In this document: positions 11,110 through 21,500 of the stretch, one piece after another
How the letters are laid out: each line of letters opens with the position of its first letter
Position numbering within the stretch: the stretch's first letter is position 1
Assembly: GCA_002105175.1 (NCBI GenBank)
Contig: MCGE01000019.1
Location: 1-64,000, forward strand
Direction of reading: 5' to 3'
Source: Absidia repens
Taxonomy: Eukaryota > Mucoromycota > Mucoromycetes > Mucorales > Cunninghamellaceae
DNA: 64,000 nucleotides
The notes under the pieces: generated by a model
What the model saw: only the letters and a program-made list of their open reading frames with translations
Told to the model about the DNA's origin: nothing
Database searches by the model: none
Translations under genes and position numbers: made by a program

Positions 11110-12560
11110 TTATTTTGACTTGAAGAAGCTTGTCAGAGGTTTGATGTCTTTTGTATTGACATTGGCTAAGCTACGTGGTGTGGTGGGTTTAGGTTTCTTG
11201 GTCGCTTTCTCGGTGGCTGGAGATGTTGATTTATTGGAGACAAGTTGGAAGTAATCATCGACAGATGGGTTATTGATATCGTTGGCCATACTTTCTTCGG
11301 TTTCATCTACTGCTTCCTCTGTGAGTCTATCATAAAGATATGATGTAAGAGTGAGTGTAAGTTACCGAATCAAATCATCCCTAGTCGTCGACCTTCCTTT
11401 TTTTTTTTTTACCCGTCGTAGCACTTGAACAAGGCTTTGATCCAGTCATTGGTGAGATATTTGGCCAATACATAGATTGATTCGCGTAAACGATGATCTA
11501 TAAAATGTCGAACGCAGTCAGAAAGAGTGGTTATTTGAATTCACATTACCTTTTTTCTTATCCTCGGCAAGATCACTTAAGCTGTTTTTAAATTGAGGGA
11601 TCATGTCGAATTGTTGCACTAATGCGTCCACCTGATCAAATGATAAACAGTTTAGTTTACTATTGTCTTTATCCAGTAACAAATTAGTTTACCTTTTGTT
11701 TCAGCCACCCGAGAGACTTTTCTTCATTGTAACGATAAACCGACATACCAGGTGCAATTTCTAAGATCAAGCGAAACAAAGAGAACAAGCAAGTGTGAGT
11801 AACATTACAATTTACTAATATATATATGCCTCCTCTACCTTGGGTGTCACAAAGATGAGCAAGTTGTTCAGAGAACGCGGTGGTGTCGATCATGCGTTGA
11901 ATATCGTGTGATGGTATGTCTTGTTCAAGTGTGAATATATCATCCATTGTTCGATATAAGGCTTTTCCTTCTTCCTGAGCATGCGATAAAGATATACGTG
12001 TAAGTGACAATTCGCTATCCTTTTTTCTCACTATAAGACTTACCTTTCTTCCAATTTCAGCAAGAATAGGCAACACAATAAAGAGTGGATCAATAGGTGT
12101 AATAAAGTGAAGAGCACCATCTACGTATAATATAGAAAGAGACTAGTGGGTAAATCTATATAACGAAAGAAGAAGAAACAAGCTTCTGTTTAGCTTCATA
12201 CCTTTGTAAACGGAATTGTCAATAAGCCAGCAAGCTTTTCTGCCTTCAGCTACCTTTGAAAGTTCAAAAATAGTAGTCGTATCTTGATCATAAAGAAAAG
12301 TAATCACTTTCCCTAAACGTAAAAAGAAAGGGATCAGTTAAAGACAAATATATATATATATATATATATAAAAGACAGTGAAGGACGTTTAGCTTTTACC
12401 TGTCCGTGGGCAAGGGAGTGATATTGGTTGCAAGGATGTAACATCTAAAATAGTAAAGGACGAAGATCAATAAAGATATAAAGGGAGTGTGTGTGCATTA
12501 TAATTTCTTACCTTGATCTTGCTTTCGCGTAAAAGCAATCATCTGCTTCTTCGAAGTCAT
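11110..12560 (-). CDS. RNASEH2B: Ribonuclease H2 subunit B
   Basis: Non-catalytic subunit of the heterotrimeric RNase H2, which removes ribonucleotides from DNA and RNA-DNA hybrids in the nucleus. Nine exons (12560-12512, 12444-12400, 12312-12202, 12120-12044, 11974-11839, 11760-11693, 11631-11550, 11497-11413, 11326-11110) give 289 residues. Seen: the N-terminal triple-barrel region with LPCPRTGKVITFLYD and ACWLIDNSVYKDGALHF; the family hallmark ITPIDPLFIVLPIL; a helical middle domain with YRYNEEKSLGWLKQKV; and a Lys/Thr-rich tail ending in the PIP-box-like motif IKPLTSFFKSK, the equivalent of the PCNA-binding end of the human subunit. The length is close to the human protein. A copy of the dispersed repeat ends about 100 bp upstream of the start codon. 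Confidence 0.9.
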
Positions 12561-12664
12561 GTTCACGCAAAGAAGGGTACTGAAAAAAATCTGATTTTTT
12601 AACCCAGATTCATTCAAATTTTTGCGCCGGGCACAGATCGCCCATCTCCAAAAAAATAAAAAAA

Positions 12665-13062
12665 AAATACCAATTCAATTCCCGTCCACGTGAAACTTTT
12701 CTAGTTTTTTTTTTCTTTCTTTCTTTTTTTCATGTCTTTTTTCTTCACCATTCAATTTTTATGACGTAATGGGAATCTTAGATTAGTGTCAGGACTAGTT
12801 CAGACGGGTGTTCAGCTCAGGGATTACAACATACATGGGGAAACCCTTTCATTTTGGATTCACTGTTTGGGACCACCATTTAGTTGGCTTTTTGGAGTCG
12901 TCACTGGCTTAGTTTAGTGTTAGTTTGTCCATAGTTTGTTTCTACCATTGAAGAAAACAAGTTTATTTTATGTGCTTAAGTAAAAAATGTCCCATTTGTC
13001 TCTCTCAAGTCTTGGGCGAGAAATCCGTTTGTTATCACCATCCCCTTTGATTAATGTTGACT
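12665..13062 (-). repeat. Dispersed noncoding repeat, copy A
   Basis: On the minus strand this stretch aligns by eye with copies B (36571-36990) and C (47852-48295). Shared landmarks in order are GTCAACATTAATCAA, AATGGGACA, ACTAAACTAAG, TTGTAATCCCTGAGCTGAA, AACTAGTCCTG and TTTCACGTGG. No ORF is shared between copies. The boundaries are approximate. Confidence 0.75.
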
Positions 13063-13691
13063 ATTGATATTCAACAATAAAAGAGAATCCTCTTTATACT
13101 CTTTTTAATGCTTTGTATAATACATTATCTCGCTTTTTACACTCATCCTTTTGAAATAGTTGGTCATTCTTCATAATCCCATATTAGTCTCCCTCATTCT
13201 ACCTCCATTAGATCCTATGGTCCTCCGCCTTCTTAGCTTAGCATCTACCATATTCCTTCAAATAAAATACTCCTTTCTTTGTTAATCAGCTTCTGACCAG
13301 TTATATAATGAGTAAATGAGTTATTGTGTTTATTATTTGAGTGTCTTATCAAACATTTTACTTCTAGTTCTTCCACCATGCCCACTTATCCCAACACCTA
13401 GAGCTCCAACGACTGACTGCCTGATCTACATCAGCTGATATGAACCGTAACCTTGTTTGCGCTCTACTATGGAAAAGTGTAAATCTTTTATTACCTTATA
13501 GATAGTAATAAAAATAGAAGACTCAATAGTAAGTTTTTTGAAATAGACAGCTCTTTCAAATAACGCCTTTTCAGCAAACCAAACACTATAAATTTATCTT
13601 TCGATCAATTGAAATCATTACTATTCTTTGGTTCTTAGCTGTTTTTTAATCCCATCCCACCAGAACTATTCCCTAATGACTTGCTTGCCAA

Positions 13692-13694
<3 letters not shown>

Positions 13695-13764
<70 letters not shown>
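13695..13764. repeat. 70-bp poly(T) homopolymer
   Basis: Uninterrupted T run about 415 bp beyond the kinesin-1 stop codon. It reads as poly(A) on the kinesin sense strand. Confidence 0.9.
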
Positions 13765-14177
13765 CTCACACAAACACATTTCTGTTTTGTTGTTTTTTTC
13801 TACACACGAGAATTGACAGGCGTTGAATATTTATCATAGTGTAAACCATTGATAACAGCTATAGAATAAGATTGAGCCTATTGAGATTTTATTGTATATA
13901 TTGTATAGTAAAGTAATAAATAAAAAATAGAAAGGGACAAAGAACCATGATAGGTTTACAAAAAAGTTATAAATATATATATATATATGTATAAAAATAA
14001 AATAAAGGTATGTAAGTGAGATACTAGTCAGCAACAAAATAACTAGGGATTGAGAGGGTGTATAATCAACAATAACTAAAATAAAAAACAAACTATCGTC
14101 GTATAATAAAGGGAGGATGGTATATGTAACAATAAGGGATAACTACACTAAGCCATTAGAGAGGGACAGGAGGTCAA

Positions 14178-17031
14178 CTAGAAGGGCAACCAGGAGGATC
14201 GTTTGTCCCGTTTGTCGGTGCTAGAAGAAGAAAAAATGGGTACAAGGTTCTCAGTTTCAGTTAAAACGACTCTCGAGAAAAGGGAGGGGATCAATTTCTT
14301 ACCCATCTTGAACGGACACCCCACCACGAAGAGGCTTGGCTATGCGGCTAAATCCAGCGAATGATGTGTTGGATCGTTGATTTGTGCGAGCCATCTCTAA
14401 TCGGTCCCGTAATGCTTGCATTTTCAATTCAAAGCTAAAATAAAATAGGATGAGTATTTAGTGTTCAACTTTATAGTCGTGTACCGAAGTCGTTTCTATT
14501 TTGTTTCTTTTTTTACCTTTCAGTTTGTGAATTGAGTTTTTCTTGTGCTTCTTGTAGCATTCCTTCCAAGTTTTGGATACGTTCATTTTTCGCAAGCAAT
14601 TTGCGTTCGGCAAAAGACATTTCCTTCTTCAAGTGTGAGTTTTGCTCCACCAACTAGTAAAACGGGCCAATAAAAATAAAAAGTAAGTCCCATTTCAGAG
14701 ATAATTGGCGGGATATGAAGTGAAGGGGAGTTTACCTGTTTCTGGACATTTGTCAATTGTTCCAAGTTACGTTCCAGGAATACCATTTTCTTTTGTTGTG
14801 CCTTGTTGTTTGTCGCACGAAGTACATTAGCATATTGTTCCCTTGTTTCATCCAAAGTGATTTCCAAATCCACTACACGTTCACATCGACTTTGTAAATC
14901 GCGCATCAATGCCTTCTTCATCATGTCGAAATCCGCCAATTGCTGAGCCATGGATTTGCGCATTGCTTCCACATCCTTTTCTGTTGCTGCGTTTTCCGTG
15001 GGGGAGATTGCTGGTGGCTGTAAATCATCAGGTTGGCACGAAATAAAGTCCTATACAGTATAGAGAGAGTTATTTAGCATCATTTACTTCAAGTTCTCTT
15101 TTTTTCATTTTTTTTATTTTTTATTTTTATCTGAATTGATTACCTGAAGTTCTTCATTGACCATTTTCAGTTCTGCAATAGCCACAGCAAGCTTGCCTTC
15201 TTGTTGATCTTTCCATTGGAGTTGCTTCTTGAGATCATCCAATTCCTTTGTCTGTGTTTCCCGTTTAGCGGCGTACTTTTGTTCCAACATGACCTTGTGC
15301 GCAGCTAGTGAGTCTTGTTGGTGTTCTTCTTCTTGAACAGCCTTTTCGAGCTGTGCTTCGTATTCGGACTCCAAAGTGCTGTAGTTTGTTTCCAATTCCA
15401 TCTGCTTCTTTGTCAACAGTTCCTTGCCAATACCCAATTCGCGGATAACAGTTTGATAGTGGTCCACCAACGCTTTCGATTCCGTAAGTTCCTTTTGGAG
15501 AGAAATAACTTCATCTGCTGATATTGTAGGGCTGTCTGATACTCGTTGAAGGGCACTTGCAATGACTTTTTCTTTTTCGTTGATAATCACCTGTCAATAG
15601 TAAAATAATAATAAAAATGTTAGTCAAAATATCAAATTTTTTCAAAACGAAAAGGAAGAGGTTCTTACCGATTCATCGACTTGGGTTGATGTTGAAGATG
15701 TCATCAAGTTGTTCTTATTAGCGTCCTTATTGGCGATTTCTTGTTGTTGTTGTTCTTGAAGTTTTGCCAAAGCTTGTCGTAATCGTTCCAATTCTTCCGC
15801 TAGTTCCTGATTAGCTTCCTTGAGCGAGTCTGCAGTAATCAAGCCTTCTTTGTTTTCATACATGATTTTTTCCAACTGAATTTTCGCTTCACCAAGTTCG
15901 GATGTCATCTGTTGATTATCGGAGACGATCGTTCTTTCATGTTCCTTGCGTTGATCCAATTCATCTTGCAAATCTTGTACATGCTTTTCACGGTTCGACA
16001 GTTCAGTTTCCTACAAAACAATGGAATGAGTATGAATTGGTCATCTATTCAATAAGAGTAGAGATAGGACTTACTTTTTCAGAGATGAGCTGTAATAGTT
16101 CGTTTTCACGTTCCAAAAATTGATCGCGTTCATCTTTTTCTAAGGCAATAGAAGGGGTGAACGGGCGAGAAGAATCCTGAGATCCATTGGTAGGAGTTTG
16201 TCGACCAGTATTACTTGCTTCCGGAGTGGCACCGTTCGTAATCAAACCAGCAGTAGTAGCATTTCCAAGAGTAGCCCATTGTGCCTCAGGGACCGTTCCG
16301 CCAGATCTCCAAATGCCAATTTCACCTTCCAAAGCAGTGATGTAGGTTCGGTAAGTAACAGTTTCCCCCTTTACTTTTTTCAATAGAGCCTTGAGTTCAG
16401 CAGGAGAGAGATCGGCGTTCACCTTGGCTTGATTCTTGATCGTCTTGGCCCGGACACCAAATCGCAAAGTGGAGATTGTTTCAGCTTCATTATAAGAGGA
16501 GGGCGAGCAATTGATAATCAGCGTGGTACGAGAATTGCCACCCAAAGATTCTTGAAGAATTCTTGTGAGCTTGGAATCACGATAAGGAATATGACTTGAC
16601 TTGATAATGGTTACAAAAAAAATAAGAATTGTTTTGGTTATAATTGCCGAATTTTTTGTATATGTACATGTATATATCTTAAATATATTGTCATTACCTT
16701 GCCATCAGTTAAAGAATTGATCACCATACCAAGAGCAGTTAAGGACTTGTTGATTTTTTTGGCTTCTTCTAATGTTTGACCCGATGCACCGGTTTTTCCA
16801 ACCTACAAACAAAAAAAAAACAAAAAAAAGTGACATGAGTAAATATTGACAGGAGTCAGAGAAAGAGAATTACCTTTTCTGATCCTGCCAAATCGACCAA
16901 ATAAAGTTTGCCACTCTTTGCTGCACCAGTGTCGACATTTTTTTGGGTGATGGTAATCAGCACAAGGGAATGACTTCGGGAACTTTCAGCATTCATATCT
17001 AGATAAGAGAAAATAGGGATTAGTTTAGTGA

Positions 17032-17069
<38 letters not shown>

Positions 17070-18060
17070 GGAAGAGAAACTTACTTGTATAGGCAACCAC
17101 ACGATTACTACCACCACGTCGCATAACATCATACACTTCTTCGGTAGAGGAAACATAGACTTCTAGGACACCCTTGACATAGACACCCTTCACCTTATCT
17201 TCATGAATAGCCAAATTGTCCATGGATGCTATTTTAAAAGGAAAGAAAAAAACAATGCGTGAGGTCAACATATTCAATGCACAAACATGCTCATAGGAAT
17301 TGTCATTCAAACTTACGATTTAAAAGATCGCGCACTTTTTCCATATAAATTTCCATATAAGATACTTTGACTGTGAATTCCATATTGTCCGGTGACAGCA
17401 TGATACTTTCGAATATTTGTTCAACAATACGAGGAATAATCCCTTTATTTTCAGCGTCGTCAATATCAGACCCCTATGTAGAATATATTTATATAAAAGG
17501 AAGTGTGAGCTTCTAAAATTAATGGACGATAAAAGATATATCTTACCATCATAGTGAATGTTTTACCAGAGCCAGTTTGACCATAAGCAAATACAGTGCC
17601 ATTGTACCCTGCCACAACATCTACACATCAGCCATAGAATTATATGTATAAAAAAAAAAGGGGGAGGGGTCAGTAAAAGAAATAAAAATAAAAAATAAAA
17701 AAAAGGAGGCAAGGGGGTGAGGGACAAAAGGTCAGTCATTGAAGAGGGACATAACAAATTCTTACCATCCACAATTGATTTAATAGAATAATCAAACACT
17801 TCTTCTTGTCGTGTATTTGAGCCAAACACTTTATCAAATGCATAATTCGATTGAGTTTCACCCTTTTTTTGGCCCACACAAAAATCAATAATAAGTAAAT
17901 AAATAACTAATATATAAGAATCTCCATTTTTTATCGTTACCTTGAGTGTTACTGAAGTGCCTTCATCGTTGAGTTCTATAATGGGCACACCCCCTTCCTT
18001 GATTTCAAGTTTGTTTTGAGGCCGAAAACGACACACTACCTTGATATTATTTCCAGACAT
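14178..18060 (-). CDS. Conventional kinesin heavy chain (kinesin-1, fungal type)
   Basis: Plus-end-directed microtubule motor for vesicles and nuclei. Fourteen exons (18060-17941, 17862-17766, 17620-17547, 17473-17317, 17228-17085, 16998-16874, 16802-16698, 16599-16075, 16010-15669, 15590-15144, 15050-14736, 14653-14517, 14434-14303, 14220-14178) give 920 residues, close to the usual fungal length of about 930. Seen: motor domain (about 1-335) with VVCRFRP, P-loop GQTGSGKT, switch [10 protein letters not shown], switch II VDLAGSE and [14 protein letters not shown]; a long coiled-coil stalk (about 340-860); the highly conserved fungal kinesin-1 coil [19 protein letters not shown]; and a tail with the autoinhibitory IAK motif [10 protein letters not shown] (about 890). 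Intron 1 (78 bp) is frame-preserving and stop-free. p150Glued lies directly upstream on the same strand. Confidence 0.97.
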
Positions 18061-18568
18061 TCAGACACTAATATATTCACACAAAATAAAAGGAAAGGAA
18101 AGATGATGTCACGTTAGCATAAGAGTTTATTGAAACGTGTCGTGACGACAATAGGGTGGATGATGGAAGAATGTACTTACATAAAGCAAGACTAAAAAGT
18201 GGAAGAGAAATGAGAGATAATAATAAGAGCAAAAACGTTGTAATATAATATAGATGATAAAAGAATAAACAAATAAATACAAAGTGGTAAGGATGGCAAG
18301 GGGGTGGAGTAAAAAGAAAAGAAGAGAGGTAAAAAAAAAAAAAAAAAGGGCGGAGGCACCTCCGTCCTTTCAAAAAAAATAATTCAAATTCAGCTTGATT
18401 TTGATGCTGGAGTAACGACCAGAGTGATTTTATTATTGAGAAGTAAAGGAAAAAAAAAAAAAAAAAAAAAAGAGAACGATAAATAAATAAATAACATAAA
18501 ATAGATAAATAATGTATAGACAATAATACTAAAATAGGGTGAAATGGGGGAGAGATATTCTAAAACTA
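18061..18568. other. Spacer between p150Glued and kinesin-1
   Basis: About 510 bp containing the p150Glued 3' flank and the kinesin-1 promoter. It has poly(A) runs at about 18331-18347 and 18450-18470. No gene seen. Confidence 0.6.
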
Positions 18569-21500
18569 TCAATGAATAAAGAGACTATGGATACGTTCAA
18601 ATTCCTTGACGCTATTGAGTTGTATACAGTGGGGGCTCTTGGTAGAGCCTATGGGCATAATTTGGGGTAGTGGTATCTTGATTTTAGCTAATGTAGGGAT
18701 AGACAAAGTAGTTGATGGATTCTAGAATATTATATAGTTGAGTGTTAGTAAATAAAAACGATAACTTCATGTATGGATTGCCCAATTACCTTTGTTGTTG
18801 TTGTTGTTGTTGTTGTTGTTGCTGCCGGTGCTGCTGCTGATATTGATGATCTGCCATGTTCGTGAGCCAATGTTTGGATATTGTGCTGTAATTGCTGTGT
18901 ACGTTGTCTAAGAGTATAAAGTACGCTTTGTTGTGCTTGGTATTGATAATTAGGTGTTTTCTTGATACTTTGCCATTGTTTCGTCGTCATCGTTGCCGCT
19001 GTCGTCTTGGTGGGTTGTTCAGAAAGCTCCACTAATTTCGGACATGCACCTGCCATGCGCATATCCTTCAATAGATTACGGGTTTGGCTAGCCATACTTT
19101 GCATACGTTGCACTCGTTCAGTGCTGCTGTCATCTTTGTTTCCATTATTCACAATTTCTGGTAGACGTTGCAGGTTCAAACTCTTGGCCAGATCTTGACT
19201 CTTCAGTTGTGCATTTTCACTACGGAGGTATCTAATGGCAGCCTTGAGCGTTTGCATCTAAATCACAAATGTCAAAAAAAAAAAAACAGCCGGTTAGTGA
19301 TACATTGTGTACATATGTATATTTATACTTCACTACTTACATGACTATCCATCATTTGATATCCACCAGGTTTGTCTTCATCACCAATGTCAGTTGTTGC
19401 TGAGGTCATGTCATCGTAGTTCATTTTCTTTAGTAGCGATTGGCGTTTTTCTTCCTTTTTGGCTGCATCCTTCTTCAATTGTATATTTTCTTGTTCCAAC
19501 AGATCATATTCGGCTTGTAGATTATCCATCGCTTCTACATACATTTGTTCTTGACCGTGGGCCTTTTCCAATGCAACTTCAAGCTGTGATAATTGTTCGG
19601 CTTCCTTCTTTGCAAATTCCATGCGGCGTTCCAGTAAGTCCACCTTGACGCTTGCTTCTTGTAAAGATTGATCCTATCCACAATGAATGTCAACGAGTAT
19701 TAATATTATTTTTTCATGCATGAGTCATCGTCTTTTTGTTTATTTTTCTTACCTTTAATTTGACATCCTTGATCAATCGGACCATTTCTTCATTATGTTG
19801 TTGTAGTTTGCGCTCTAGGTCATGATTGACCATCACCTCGGCCTTCATGTCGGAAGCACGTTGAATCCAGGGAGAGACACTTGAAGCAACTGTATGATGT
19901 ATTTAATTTGAAAAAAGAAGATAATTAGTCCGTTATAATGAAACCACCATCTTCATCAATAATAACTTACTCTTATCCTTTTTGTGATCATTTTCCACGC
20001 TGGTCAAAGTATTCGCCAACTCAGAAGTCAATGATTTGAGGATCTTGAGACTTGCTTCCCACAATGTACTTTCAGGGATATCCAAAGCTTCATCTGCCTT
20101 TTCCCGGACCATTTGTTGGATAAACTTGATGCTAATAGCTTCTCTACTTCCACGTTTGGCATTCACATAAGTTGTAATTTGATGGCAAAGCTATTTTGAG
20201 TGATAAAAAAGAAGTGTGATATTGAGATCAGTATCCTTTCGCTTTATGGGGTGTTCAAGATCACTTACATCGTAACAAAAGTTGCAGAGTTTGGAGCTAA
20301 TCGCATAAAGAGTCTTGAATCGATGCAGATGGTCAACCTTCAAGGTCAAGGCTTCTTCGGAAAGTTCTTCTAATTGACGAAGCAGTTTCCTATATTAGCA
20401 AAAAAAAAAAAAAAAAAAAAAAACCATGACATCAATACCCTTGAATCGATCAACAGTGATCTATGCACAACTTACTTTGCTGATATCTTGCTGTTCTTTG
20501 CTTGCACGATCAATCGGGTCAATGGTTCCAGATAGTCCACGTCCAAACAAACGCTTCCTTCTTCGATTGGAATATCTAATTATGGTAACAGAATGGATTC
20601 ATCAATGACTGCATTTTGCATTCAACTTTGCTTTATTTACTTACCTTCCACCTTGTTGGCGTTGTTCACCAATTGCTGGACATACGCAAACTCGACTGTC
20701 ATACGATCAGCATTAAAGTCCAGTGCACGTGTCAATGCGAAGAATTGGTCGGCATTATTCGACTCCCCATATTGTCCCAAGTAGGCTTCAGTGAGATGTT
20801 CAAGTTGAGATATAATTCTGAAGAGAAAGAAAAAAGAGCATGAGTCCAAGAACCATCGACCGTGGCAGTTATCTATTGTAGTATACCTTTGTAGTTCGTG
20901 CAGACAGCTTGCATCACTGACATCGTCTGTACGGAAGATTTCGACAATAGTATTCAATCTATATAAAAGCAAATAAGTATATGACACTATTAAACAACAA
21001 CAATAACGCCGACTTACCTTCGTTCAGTTCCAACAAGATCATGGTACACTTGAGCCATCTTGATAAAGACATCTGGTTTGCAGTGCTTGATAAAACTGAC
21101 AAATCGTTTCGCGAGATCACCTAGCCAACCTGCCTTTTGTCGCATCTAGTTTAAATGAAAGTAAGGTATGTATGATCAGTTTTTTGTCTCAACCATGTTC
21201 TAGGCACACACACACACGCACACACACTTACTTCGCACACTGTCACCAAGTTTTCAGTCACATCATCCACGATTTTTTCGCTGATAGGGTGGTTTTGATC
21301 CAAATGCTTGATAATGAGATCCGATTTGAAGACGAGGCGTTTGAAGAGCAAGAGACAAGACACGGGGTCGTTTTCAGTTTTGAAGAAGGCATCGGGCAAG
21401 TAAGGTTGAATATAGCCAAGACGGTCTGTTGCCTGGGCACAGTCCAATTTTCGAAGTTCTAGATCAATGGATTTGGCTTGAGCCTTCATCACTGTAGATT

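Larger units (their letters stand above)
12561..14177. other. 1.6-kb spacer with a repeat copy and a 70-bp poly(T)
   Basis: Lies between the RNASEH2B start and the kinesin-1 stop. It contains repeat copy A (about 12665-13062) and the poly(T) tract at 13695-13764. Between them (about 13070-13690) I see only AT-rich sequence with no supported ORF or RNA. Confidence 0.6.

Noticed and set aside
13628..13816. ORF with a poly-Phe core
   Set aside because: Translation of the 70-bp poly(T).
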